Shown here: positions 14,272 through 22,652 of the stretch, in pieces
Layout: each line of letters begins with the position of its first letter
Position numbering within the stretch: the stretch's first letter is position 1
From: Planctomycetota bacterium
GTDB lineage: Bacteria > Planctomycetota > JAFGQW01
Reading direction: 5' to 3'
NCBI GenBank assembly: GCA_016935485.1
Contig: JAFGQW010000107.1
Coordinates: 1 to 34,179 of the forward strand
Length of the DNA stretch: 34,179 bases
Position numbers and translations under genes: made by a program
Notes under the pieces: generated by a model
Databases searched by the model: none
What the model saw: the letters and a program-made list of their open reading frames with translations, nothing else
Told to the model about the DNA's origin: nothing

Positions 14272-16641
14272 TCACGGCATCAGGTTCCGTTCCCGGGCGG
14301 ACTCCCGGGCCAGCCGGCGCAGCGCCTCGGGCTCGAGGAGCACGAGCTGCTGCAGGATGTTGCGGCGCCGGTCGATCCCGGGAAACCGTGCGGGATCGTC
14401 GTAGACCGCGGCGACCAGGCGCTGGAGCAGCCCGAAGTAGCCGACCGAGTGCGGCGGCGCCGCATCGGCCGCCGGCAGGAACCCGACGAGCTGGGCCAGG
14501 CTCAGCCGGGGCGCCAGGCCCTCGGCCAGCGCCGTCACCTCCGCGTTGCCCTCGAGGTGGGCCTCCACCCCGAGCGGCGAGAACCCGGTGGCGGCCGCGA
14601 GCTTCAAGATCCGCCACAGGTTGCTTGCGAGCGGTAGATAGCGCTCCGCGTCCAGGACGTGTCCTTCCTCGTGCGTGCGCACCATGTCGAGGAAGACGGC
14701 GATGTCGCTGACCGCCGCACCCGCCTCCTCGCCGTAGCGGACGAGCAGCCGATCCCGCGTCGCCCAGGGCTCCGTCACATCGAGCGCCTCCTCGCGGCTC
14801 GCCACGAGCAGCGGCGGATCGTGGAACAGATCGGCCCGGCGCTCGGGATCCGAGAACTCCCGGCACGTGCGCACCACGGCGTTGCGCCAGCGCCGGATGA
14901 AGTCCATGTTGAGGAAGAACTCGCGCGCCACGGTCACCCCGCCCAGGTTCTGATCGAGGGACTCGCGGAAGCTGCGCACCTTGACGTCGTGGCCGACGAT
15001 GAACCGGTGCGGCACCCGCCGCCCGAACCGCGGCCGATCGGCTGCGGGATTGTCGTGCAGGCGCGCGCACACCAGGGCCTCCGGTGGGCCGCCGGAGCGC
15101 TGCCCCACCAGCAGGTAGTGATTGAAGCGCTCGAAGTAGCGCGTGATGGGGTGCGACCGGCTTTGCTCCCGGTCGATCATCGCCCCGATGAAGGCGTACG
15201 TTTCCACCGGCAGCGGACCCGGGTCCGGCACGCCGGCCTCGAGCCGCGCAAAGCGGGAAAGATCCCGGAGGACCTCCTCCAGCGATCCCCGCTCGCCGTC
15301 CTGCCGGTAGCGCTTGTAGCGGCCCTCGAAGTAGTCCTCCAGCACCGTGACGAAACGAAGGAACGCCGTGCACTCCGCGATCTCGCGCTCGATCTCCGGT
15401 GGGATCGGCCCGGCGACGCGCAGGCGATCGTAGACCTGGAGCGCCTCCCGCACCCATCCGGCGCCGGCGCAGGCGCGCGCCAGGTCACCGAGGTGGGCGG
15501 GCGTCGGCGCCTGCGTGGCGCGCTGCACCGCCTCCTCGAGCCGCTCCCAGCGGGGCCGCAAGCGATTGGTCGGGTCGAGAAGAAGCGCACGGGGCACGTC
15601 GCGAAAGAACTGCGCGAGGGCGCGGTCGTACTGCCCCATGCGCATGTGGAGGCCGATCAGGGACCACGCCGCCGCGGCGTCGAGCTCGCTCTCGCGCCCG
15701 CCGGTCTCCAGCAGCCGGATGGCCGAATAGGGACGCCCCGTCCGCTCGTGGATCCAGGCAAGTGTCGTGAGCAGCTCCGCGTGTCGGGGGTGCGCCGCGG
15801 CCGTCCTGGTGAGCACGTCCTCGAGCTCGCGCAGATCCGCGAAGGTCGCGTGGCGCGCCGCGTACTCGCGCAGCTCCTCGAGGTACACGCTTCGGGTGGG
15901 CTGGAGGAACAGGCACTCCTTCAGACTGCGCATCGCGTTGCGGGCGGCGTCGTAGCGCGCGTGCGTCCGGTAGAGGCCGAAGTAGGCCTGATCGTCCCCG
16001 GGATCGATCCGCAGTGCGGTGCCGAAGCAGTTCATGGCGCGGTGGGGCTGGCGCCGGCGCAGAAAGAAGTAGCCGCGATGGACCAGAAGAGTGGGATCCC
16101 GCGGCGCGAGCTGGGCCGCCCGCTCCAGCCCGGCGGCGGCGCCGGCGAGGTCGCCGCGGCCCTCGAGGATTAGCGCGCGCTCCAGGTGAGCCCACGCCAG
16201 GGTGGGGTCCCGCTCGAGGGCGGCGGCGAAGCTCGCGAGCTTGCGCGCGGGACTCTCGAAGAGCCGGCCGTAGAGGTAGAGGTTGAGGCCGCTGGGCTCC
16301 TTCTCGTAGCGCGCCCGGTACTCCGCGAGCGCGGTCCCGCGGCGGGCGCGGGCAAGCCAGGTCTCCTGGTAGTGGAGATGCGCCCTGACCATCGCGGCGT
16401 CGAGCTGGATGGCCGTCCGGAAGCGGGCCTGGGCCTCGGCCATGTCTCCGGCCCGCAACGCCTCGAGACCGACCGCCACGGCGCGCTCGGCCTCGGGGAC
16501 GGGCGCCGCAGGGGGCGCCGGCCGGAGCTCCGCCGCGCGGCAGCCGAGCAGCGCGAGCGCTGCCAGACCCAGCAGCACCGCGGCCCGCGCCCGCGCCGCC
16601 CGCCGTCCGCCTTGCCGCGGAGTCCCGCCTCGCCTGAGCAT
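14272..16641 (-). CDS. TPR lipoprotein with C-terminal HEEGH zinc metallopeptidase domain
   Basis: 789 residues from ATG 16641 with GGGAGAG six bases before. Signal peptide with lipobox LALLGC (Cys34), so a lipoprotein. Residues about 50-430 are TPR-like repeats (DMAEAQARFRTAIQLDAAMV, ERDPTLAWAHLERALILEG, HRAMNCFGTALRIDPGDDQA). The C-terminal 200 residues include HEEGH (657-661), a gluzincin HExxH, followed 36 residues later by EGNAE (697-701), which provides the third Glu ligand. Residues in this order suggest a zinc protease with TPR-based substrate or partner binding. It lies 30 bases from lolD, inside the lysS-lolC-lolD cluster, suggesting an envelope or outer-membrane job. Not a named family. 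Confidence 0.75.
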   Translation of the reverse strand: MLRRGGTPRQGGRRAARARAAVLLGLAALALLGCRAAELRPAPPAAPVPEAERAVAVGLEALRAGDMAEAQARFRTAIQLDAAMVRAHLHYQETWLARARRGTALAEYRARYEKEPSGLNLYLYGRLFESPARKLASFAAALERDPTLAWAHLERALILEGRGDLAGAAAGLERAAQLAPRDPTLLVHRGYFFLRRRQPHRAMNCFGTALRIDPGDDQAYFGLYRTHARYDAARNAMRSLKECLFLQPTRSVYLEELREYAARHATFADLRELEDVLTRTAAAHPRHAELLTTLAWIHERTGRPYSAIRLLETGGRESELDAAAAWSLIGLHMRMGQYDRALAQFFRDVPRALLLDPTNRLRPRWERLEEAVQRATQAPTPAHLGDLARACAGAGWVREALQVYDRLRVAGPIPPEIEREIAECTAFLRFVTVLEDYFEGRYKRYRQDGERGSLEEVLRDLSRFARLEAGVPDPGPLPVETYAFIGAMIDREQSRSHPITRYFERFNHYLLVGQRSGGPPEALVCARLHDNPAADRPRFGRRVPHRFIVGHDVKVRSFRESLDQNLGGVTVAREFFLNMDFIRRWRNAVVRTCREFSDPERRADLFHDPPLLVASREEALDVTEPWATRDRLLVRYGEEAGAAVSDIAVFLDMVRTHEEGHVLDAERYLPLASNLWRILKLAAATGFSPLGVEAHLEGNAEVTALAEGLAPRLSLAQLVGFLPAADAAPPHSVGYFGLLQRLVAAVYDDPARFPGIDRRRNILQQLVLLEPEALRRLARESARERNLMP

Positions 16642-16671
16642 CGTGTCTCTCCCGGGAAGCGGTGCGCCCTT

Positions 16672-17490
16672 TCAGGCCGGCGCCGCGCCGCCCCCGGCCT
16701 CCTCCGGATCCCTATCGGCATTGCCTTCCCCGGGGAATCCGGCGTCGACGCAGACGGGGTGGAGCCGCCCGTCCTTGCGAATCTCGAGCGTCCGGCCGGC
16801 CAGCGCGGAGAGATGCCGATCGTGTGTGACGATCACGAAGGCCTGGCCCTCGCGGCGGTTGAGATCGAGGATCAGCTCGTGGATGCCCCCCTTGGTCCCC
16901 GGATCGAGGTTCCCCGTGGGCTCGTCGCACAGCACGACGCCGGGCCGGTGCATGAGCGCGCGCGCGAGCGCCACCCGCTGCGACTCCCCGCCGCTCAGCT
17001 GGTGGGGCCGGTGGCCGGCCCGTGCGGCGAGGCCCACCCGCTCCAGCAGCGCCATCGCGTGCTCCCGGGCCGCGCGGCGCTTGCCCCACCAGGCCGCCAC
17101 CGAGTGGCGGATGAGACTCGGCGTGAACACGTTCTCGAGCGCGGTGAGCTCCGGCACCAGGAAGTAGAGCTGGAAGACGAACCCGATCTCCTGGTTGCGG
17201 ATCCGCGCGCGATCCCGATCGCCGAGGTAGGCGGCGTTCGTGCCGTGAAAGCGTACCTCGCCGTCGGTGGGCGTGTCGAGGAGGCCCAGCAGATGGAGCA
17301 GCGTCGATTTGCCCGAGCCGCTCTCGCCGGTGATGGCGACGATCTCGCCGGGGTGCACCTTGAAGTCCACGCCCTTCAAGACCTCGAGCCGCCCGCCGCC
17401 GCCGGTCCGGAAGGACTTGCGGAGACCGACCGCCTCGAGAATCGGCGCCGTGAGCGCGGCGCCCGGTGCGAAGTCCAGGGGCTCACTCAT
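16672..17490 (-). CDS. lolD: Lipoprotein-releasing ABC transporter ATPase LolD
   Basis: 272 residues. Walker A GESGSGKS (55-62), Q-loop QLYF (Q107), signature LSGGES (165-170), Walker B VVLCDEP (D189, E190) and a switch His in VTHDRH. LLHLLGLLDTPTDGEV after the Walker A is typical of the LolD/MacB/FtsE group. The protein uses ATP to drive release of outer-membrane lipoproteins by LolC/LolE. The C-terminal tail (about 230-272) is longer than usual and low-complexity. Its start overlaps the lolC stop by eight bases, so it is co-translated with the permease. Confidence 0.88.
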   Translation of the reverse strand: MSEPLDFAPGAALTAPILEAVGLRKSFRTGGGGRLEVLKGVDFKVHPGEIVAITGESGSGKSTLLHLLGLLDTPTDGEVRFHGTNAAYLGDRDRARIRNQEIGFVFQLYFLVPELTALENVFTPSLIRHSVAAWWGKRRAAREHAMALLERVGLAARAGHRPHQLSGGESQRVALARALMHRPGVVLCDEPTGNLDPGTKGGIHELILDLNRREGQAFVIVTHDRHLSALAGRTLEIRKDGRLHPVCVDAGFPGEGNADRDPEEAGGGAAPA

Positions 17491-18823
17491 TGCGCAGCGA
17501 CCTCACCGGATCCGAGCGCGCCGCGATGTAGGCGGGGATCAGCGCCGCCAGCAGGCTGAAGAGAATCGTGGCCACGCCCGCCGCCGCGATGGCGGGCACG
17601 TCATAGACCACCGGCAGCGTATCGAAGACGTAGACCTCCTTGGGGAAGACCTTCAGCCCGAACACGTGGCTCAGGAATCCCTCGATGTCGTTGATGTGCT
17701 TCAAGAAGACCAGCGCCGCGGCGATCCCGCACGCCGAGCCCAGGAAACCGATGACGCCGCCGTTCGCGAGGAACAGCTGGAGCAGTCCGCCCATCGGGGC
17801 GCCCAGCGCCTTCAGGATGCCGACCTCGCGCCGCTTCTCGAGCACCATCATGTAGAGGATGGCGAGGATCGTGCCGCATGCCATCAGCACCAGGAAGAAC
17901 ATCAGCACCGTGAGCAGGCGCTTCTCCACCACCAGCGCGCTCAGCAGCGGGCGGTTGCGGTCCTGCCAGGTGGTCAGGCGCTCGTCGGAGAACCCGTGCT
18001 CCCAGAGCGCTTTCTGGCAGGCCTCGCGGAGCCTCTCGGCACGCTCGAAGTCGGCGCTGCCCACGGCGATCTGCTCGGTGGCGTAGCCCGCGCGCTCCAT
18101 CAGCTCGCGGCCGGCTTCGATCGGAATGTAGACGGTGAAGAGGTTCTCGTCGTACATTCCGGAGCGAAACGCCCCGGCGAGGTAGAAGGTCTCGTTGGAG
18201 ACCGCCACGTCGGCCTCGCCCGGCTTCGGCTCGGTGTTGAGACGCACCGAGAAGATCGTTACTTCCGCCCCGCGCACCAGCCCGAGCACCTTCGCCAGCT
18301 CCTCGCCGACCACGATCCCGTGGCGGCCGGGGGGACGATTGCCGCGCACCTCGTCGCTGATGTGAAAGGGGTCGGCGGGATCCGGCACCTCGAGGTGGCG
18401 GGTCCCGGGCGAAAGGTCGCCCAGCATGGAGCGAAAACCCGTGACCGCATCCTCCAGCCGGGGATCGATGGCGATCACGTGGATCCCCTTCTGGCCGGCC
18501 CGGGTGGCGAGCGTGTTCGGACTTCCCGTGGGGTTCTTCCACCCGATCAGCCCGAGCGTCTCGACCCGCGGTGCGACTCCGGTCACGCCCGGCACCTTGC
18601 GCAGCACCGCGCAGTAGTCCTCGAAGCGGCGCCACGGCGACAGGCGCTCCACGAGCACGTGGGGAATGGTCTGGCGAAACGCGTCCTTGAGGCGCTCCTG
18701 GAAGCCCTCGAGTACGCTGTAGACGATGACCAGCACCATGACGCCGAGCGCGATGCAGAACACGCTCAGCAGGTTGATGCGCCGCAGGCGGAAGAACCTG
18801 AGCGACAGCAGCAGCTTGTACAC
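17483..18823 (-). CDS. lolC: LolC/LolE-type ABC transporter permease
   Basis: 446 residues from GTG 18823, with GGGGGAGG seven bases before it inside the lysS end. It begins YKLLLSLRFFRLRRINLLSV followed by a hydrophobic helix, then a large periplasmic MacB-PCD-type domain (about 45-285), then three C-terminal membrane helices (MFFLVLMACGTILAILYMM, GVIGFLGSACGIAAALVF, IAAAGVATILFSLLAALIP) and a C-terminal DPVRSLRNE, as in LolC/LolE. Only one permease is present here, so it may form a homodimer as in many non-Gammaproteobacteria. Overlaps lolD by eight bases and follows lysS by two. The precise LolC versus LolE assignment is not resolvable. Confidence 0.85.
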   Translation of the reverse strand: MYKLLLSLRFFRLRRINLLSVFCIALGVMVLVIVYSVLEGFQERLKDAFRQTIPHVLVERLSPWRRFEDYCAVLRKVPGVTGVAPRVETLGLIGWKNPTGSPNTLATRAGQKGIHVIAIDPRLEDAVTGFRSMLGDLSPGTRHLEVPDPADPFHISDEVRGNRPPGRHGIVVGEELAKVLGLVRGAEVTIFSVRLNTEPKPGEADVAVSNETFYLAGAFRSGMYDENLFTVYIPIEAGRELMERAGYATEQIAVGSADFERAERLREACQKALWEHGFSDERLTTWQDRNRPLLSALVVEKRLLTVLMFFLVLMACGTILAILYMMVLEKRREVGILKALGAPMGGLLQLFLANGGVIGFLGSACGIAAALVFLKHINDIEGFLSHVFGLKVFPKEVYVFDTLPVVYDVPAIAAAGVATILFSLLAALIPAYIAARSDPVRSLRNE

Positions 18824-18825
18824 CG

Positions 18826-20313
18826 TCAGGCCTCCCCCGCGCCCTGCCGGCGCAGGAAGGGAAACAGGATCACGTCCTTGATGCTCGGTGCATCCGTGAG
18901 CAGCATCACGAGCCGGTCGATGCCCACGCCGAGCCCGCCCGCCGGCGGCATGCCGTGGGCCAGCGCGCGGACGTAGTCGTAATCGACCTCGCCCGGAGCC
19001 TCCTCGTCCCGGGAGGCCACCTGGGCCCGAAAGCGCGCCTCCTGGTCGACCGGGTCGTTCAGCTCGGTGAACGCGTTGGCGAGCTCCATGCGGCTCACGA
19101 TCAGCTCGAAGCGCTCGGCCACCTCGGGATCGTCCGCCCGCGCCTTGGCGAGCGGACAGAGCGCCCGGGGGAAGTCGCAGACAAACGTGGGCTGGACCAG
19201 CGTCGGCTCGACCAGCGTCTCAAAGACGGCGTTGACGACCTTCTCGAAGGGAGCCGCCGCCTCCCACACCTCGAGCTCCTTCGCCCGGGCCTCGACGCGC
19301 GCCCGGTCGTCCAACGCAAACCCCGCCGCCTCCGCGAACAGCTCGCGGTAGCGGGCGCGCCGGAACGGCGGCGTGAAATCGATCTCGCGGCCCTGGTAGC
19401 GGATCTTCAGCCCGCCGGCATGCCGCGCCGCCGCGTCCGCGACCAACCCCTCGGTGAGCGTCATCATCTCCTCGTAGTCGGCGTAGGCCTGATAGACCTC
19501 CAGCATCGTGAACTCGGGGTTGTGGCGCGGGCTCATGCCCTCGTTGCGGAAGTTGCGGTTGAGCTCGAAGACGCGCTCCAGCCCGCCCACCAGCAGCCGC
19601 TTGAGGTAGAGCTCCGGCGCCACGCGCAGGAACAGCGGCATGTCGAGCGCATGGAGGTGGGTGACGAACGGCCGCGCCGCGGCGCCCCCGGCGATGGCGT
19701 GCATCATCGGCGTTTCCACCTCGAGGAAGCCCCGCGCCTCCAGGTAGCTGCGGATGTCGCGCAGGATCGCGGCCCGCCGCACGAACCCGTCCCGCACCCC
19801 CGGGTTGGCGAAGAGATCGACGTAGCGGTGGCGGTAGCGAAGCTCGACGTCCTTGAGCCCGTGCCACTTCTCCGGGATCGGCAGCAGCGCCTTGCCGAGG
19901 AAGACGACGCGGGCCGCGAAGATCGAGATCTCGCCCTTGTGCGTCTTCTTCACCGCGCCTTCCACACCCAGGTGATCGCCGAGATCGAGCAGCCGCACCA
20001 CCTCGAAGGCCTCCGCGCCGATGTCGTCCCGGCGGAGGTAGACCTGGATGGTTCCGGTGCGGTCGGCGAGGTCCAGGAAGACCACCTTGCCGTGGTCGCG
20101 CAGGCGCATGATGCGGCCGGCGGCGCGGGCCGGCGGCGGGACGGTCCCCTCTGCGCTGTCCTCCGGGCACCGGGCGCGCACGGCCGCGATCGCCTCGGCG
20201 CCGTCGAAGCGGCGGCCGAACGGATCCACCCCCCGCGCGGCGAGCTTGCGGGCCTTGTCCAGACGCTCCTTGACCAGCGGATCTTCGGCGAGGTGGAAGG
20301 CCGGCTCACTCAC
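18826..20313 (-). CDS. lysS: Lysyl-tRNA synthetase, class II
   Basis: 495 residues from GTG 20313, matching the usual class II length. The N-terminal OB domain contains GRIMRLRDHGKVVFLDLADR and TGTIQVYLRRD. Catalytic motifs: motif 1 around RSYLEARGFLEVETPMM, motif 2 RNFRNEGMSPRHNPEFTM (about 253-270), motif 3 GLGVGIDRLVMLLTD followed by SIKDVILFPFLR. It charges tRNA-Lys. The start is the first sensible initiator after a long in-frame upstream extension of Arg/Gly-rich shadow; RBS is weak. It is two bases from lolC, so lysS and lolCD form one transcript. Confidence 0.93.
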   Translation of the reverse strand: MSEPAFHLAEDPLVKERLDKARKLAARGVDPFGRRFDGAEAIAAVRARCPEDSAEGTVPPPARAAGRIMRLRDHGKVVFLDLADRTGTIQVYLRRDDIGAEAFEVVRLLDLGDHLGVEGAVKKTHKGEISIFAARVVFLGKALLPIPEKWHGLKDVELRYRHRYVDLFANPGVRDGFVRRAAILRDIRSYLEARGFLEVETPMMHAIAGGAAARPFVTHLHALDMPLFLRVAPELYLKRLLVGGLERVFELNRNFRNEGMSPRHNPEFTMLEVYQAYADYEEMMTLTEGLVADAAARHAGGLKIRYQGREIDFTPPFRRARYRELFAEAAGFALDDRARVEARAKELEVWEAAAPFEKVVNAVFETLVEPTLVQPTFVCDFPRALCPLAKARADDPEVAERFELIVSRMELANAFTELNDPVDQEARFRAQVASRDEEAPGEVDYDYVRALAHGMPPAGGLGVGIDRLVMLLTDAPSIKDVILFPFLRRQGAGEA

Positions 20314-20644
20314 GGAATCGATTCCCGAACGGCGCGCGCCGACAACGCGGTCCCGCCGCGTCCGGGCGCCCCGAGAAGAGGCTCGAGGCTTGTTGCCGCT
20401 CCGCCCGCAGCGGTACCGACCGCGCAGCGGAGCCACAAGGGTAATGAGCCCGGCGGGTGAAGGCAAGGCCGGAGGGCCCGCGCCCGCACAACCTCCCCCC
20501 TCTCCCGGTTCGTCTGGCCCGCGTCCGCGCGGCGAAAAGCCGGCGGCAGCGCGGACTCCGACCGGCTTGCCGCAACACGAACCCACCCTGGCGCCGCGCG
20601 GCGCAACCCGGGACGTTGTGCTCGCGCGCGGGGGCTCTGGGCAA
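20314..20644. other. 331-base intergenic region, no gene recognised
   Basis: Between the HEAT protein stop and the lysS start, all on the minus strand. It must hold the promoter of the lysS-lolC-lolD transcript, but I see no clear -10/-35 pair. Small palindromic runs are present, which is expected at this GC content. Confidence 0.45.
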
Positions 20645-22189
20645 TCACGGCGCGAAGAACGGCCGGCGGTTCAGCCACACCTTGAGGTCCTCGTCGAAGC
20701 GGTCGAAGTTCGGCGAGGCCCGCCCCCGTGCCCGGCCCAGCAGCACCGAGGGCCGGAACTGCCAGCTGGTCACGACCCGGCGCTCCGGCATCTCGAACTC
20801 GCCCACCAGATCGAGCAGCTCGAGCGTCACCGCATCCAGGAGCCGCGCGCGCACGTGCATCGGGTCCGACGCCGCCTCTTGCGCGGCGTGGATCTCGAGC
20901 GCCCACCGCCAGGCCGGCGCGCCGGGCTCGTCGGGATAGCGATCCAGGTCCTGCCAGACCGACTCGCGCAGCACCCGGCTCACCGGCACGGCTGCCCGCA
21001 ACCGGTGGTCGAGCGGCAGCGGGCGGCCGGCCAGGGCCAGCCGCACGGACAGGCCCGTGGCGATCACCCCCGCGTCCGTCTCGCGCGCCAGCCGGTTGTC
21101 GATCGCCCGGAGCGCCGGTTCCCGCCCGGCGTGGACCGCGAGCAGCATGGCCGCGACACGCACCTCCGCACTGGCGTCGCTCAGGGCCGCGGCCAGCAAC
21201 GTTGGATCCCGGTGGCGCGCGAGCGCGCGCACCGTCGCCGCCCGGGCGCGCGCACTCCGGTCCTCCGCGAACGCCCCGGCCAGCGCCTGGGCCGCGCCCT
21301 GGTCCGGAGCCCAGCCGAGCGCGAGGGCCGCGTGCTCGCGCACCACGTCCTCGCTGCTGCCGAGCAGCTGCAGGAGCACCGTGCGGACCCCTTCGGGTTG
21401 CCGGATGCCGAGCGCAACCAGGCCGCACGCGGCCGTACCCGGGTCATTGCGCTCGAACCGGAGGCTTTCGCCGAGCACGGCCAGGGAAGCGCGGCCCTCG
21501 AACCGCGCCGCGGCCAGGCACGCGACGCGGCGGATCCGTGGACTGTTTGACCGGGCGAGCGTCGCGAGGAACACTTCCGCCTCCGCCGCCTCGAGCTCCG
21601 CCAGCGCGAGAGCCACCGCGGCCCAGACCGGCGTGGCCGCGAACGGGCGCGGCGCCAGCCGCCGGACGGCCGGCACGAGTGTGCGGTCCGCGAGCCGCGC
21701 GGCGGCCAGCGCGAGTCCGATCCGCACCTCGTCCTTGAGCGCGCCCTGGCGCATCGCCTCGCCGAGCAGCCGCGCCGCTGGGCGCCCCCTCACCTTGGCG
21801 GCGATCAACGCCGCTGCCAGGCGCTCGCGGTCGCCGAACTTCTCGTCCAGGAGGACCCGCCGCAGCACGGCAATCACCTCCTCGCCGCCGATCCCGTCGA
21901 GGGACAGCAGCGCCCCGAGCGACTTGCTGCGGTTCCTGGCCGGCTGGATCTCCCGCTGGAGGAGCGGCACGGCGGCGCGCCAGCCCAGCCGGCGCACCGC
22001 CTCGCGGGCATCCGCTCGCTCTTCGGGGCCGCCGCTCGTGAGCTCGGCGATCCGGCTCGCGATCATGCGCTCCACGCCGATCGAGGCCAGCTCGGTCCGC
22101 GAGAGGAGCTCGAAGACGTGATCCTGGGCAACACTCGTCCCGGCGAGCAGATGCACCCCCAGGACGACGCTTGCGATCGGTCGGATCAC
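20645..22189 (-). CDS. Exported HEAT-repeat protein
   Basis: 514 residues from GTG 22189, preceded by GGGAG at six to seven bases. An apparent signal peptide IRPIASVVLGVHLLAGTSVA ends near residue 20-22. About 60-430 are HEAT-like repeats in a regular pattern (GGEEVIAVLRRVLLDEKFGD, EAEVFLATLARSNSPRIRRV, SSEDVVREHAALALGWAPDQ, RDPTLLAAALSDASAEVRVA). The C-terminal part (about 430-514) differs, ending VWLNRRPFFAP. No enzyme motif. Probably a periplasmic scaffold. It lacks the FG..W..WW tail seen in the other HEAT proteins, so it may belong to a separate set. Divergent from the giant DUF4388 protein. Confidence 0.8.
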   Translation of the reverse strand: MIRPIASVVLGVHLLAGTSVAQDHVFELLSRTELASIGVERMIASRIAELTSGGPEERADAREAVRRLGWRAAVPLLQREIQPARNRSKSLGALLSLDGIGGEEVIAVLRRVLLDEKFGDRERLAAALIAAKVRGRPAARLLGEAMRQGALKDEVRIGLALAAARLADRTLVPAVRRLAPRPFAATPVWAAVALALAELEAAEAEVFLATLARSNSPRIRRVACLAAARFEGRASLAVLGESLRFERNDPGTAACGLVALGIRQPEGVRTVLLQLLGSSEDVVREHAALALGWAPDQGAAQALAGAFAEDRSARARAATVRALARHRDPTLLAAALSDASAEVRVAAMLLAVHAGREPALRAIDNRLARETDAGVIATGLSVRLALAGRPLPLDHRLRAAVPVSRVLRESVWQDLDRYPDEPGAPAWRWALEIHAAQEAASDPMHVRARLLDAVTLELLDLVGEFEMPERRVVTSWQFRPSVLLGRARGRASPNFDRFDEDLKVWLNRRPFFAP

Positions 22190-22652
22190 GGCTGACTCCC
22201 GCGGCTCTCGGTCCACGCTCCGGCCGGGCGGCCCGCCGCCGGCGCCGAGCACCGCACGGTTTCCGATTATACCGGATCAGGTCACGGGCGCATTCCCGCA
22301 CGCCCGGGCGGCGCACGCAGCCCGCCCGCGCCCGCCCGGGGCGCCGGCCAACTCCTTGACGCCGTGGGGCTTCGGCGGCGCTGCTCGCCGGCCCGGCAGA
22401 GCCACCGGCCGTGCGCCTCCCGGCCGGCGTGCCCGCCGATCGCGCCGACCGTGCCCGGTCGGCCCCCGCCGCAGGGAGGACCGACCGAAGACCTGGCGTG
22501 CCAGCCGGAAACGGCGCCCGTGCGGTCCCTAAGGTTCGCCATCGGCGATCCCGATAGATTCCAGAGAACCCGGGCTCGCGTTCCCGCTTCTGCTGTGCAC
22601 GCGTTCGCCAAGCTGGGTCCCGCAACGACGGCCCGAGGACTGAAGAGAACCC
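22190..22652. other. 463-base divergent intergenic region with hairpins
   Basis: Holds the promoters of the HEAT gene and the DUF4388 gene. GCCGACC (22444-22450) pairs with GGTCGGC (22457-22463) around GTGCCC, a 7-bp stem. CTGGC-GT-GCCAG at 22493-22504 is a smaller palindrome. The ORFs through it are shadows. No riboswitch class recognised. Confidence 0.5.
22266..22271 (-). promoter_or_regulatory. Consensus -10 box for the HEAT-protein gene
   Basis: Read on the minus strand this is TATAAT, in GGTATAATCGG, 77 bases before the GTG at 22189. No good -35 hexamer is seen 17 bases upstream. It would give a leader of about 70 bases. Confidence 0.4.
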
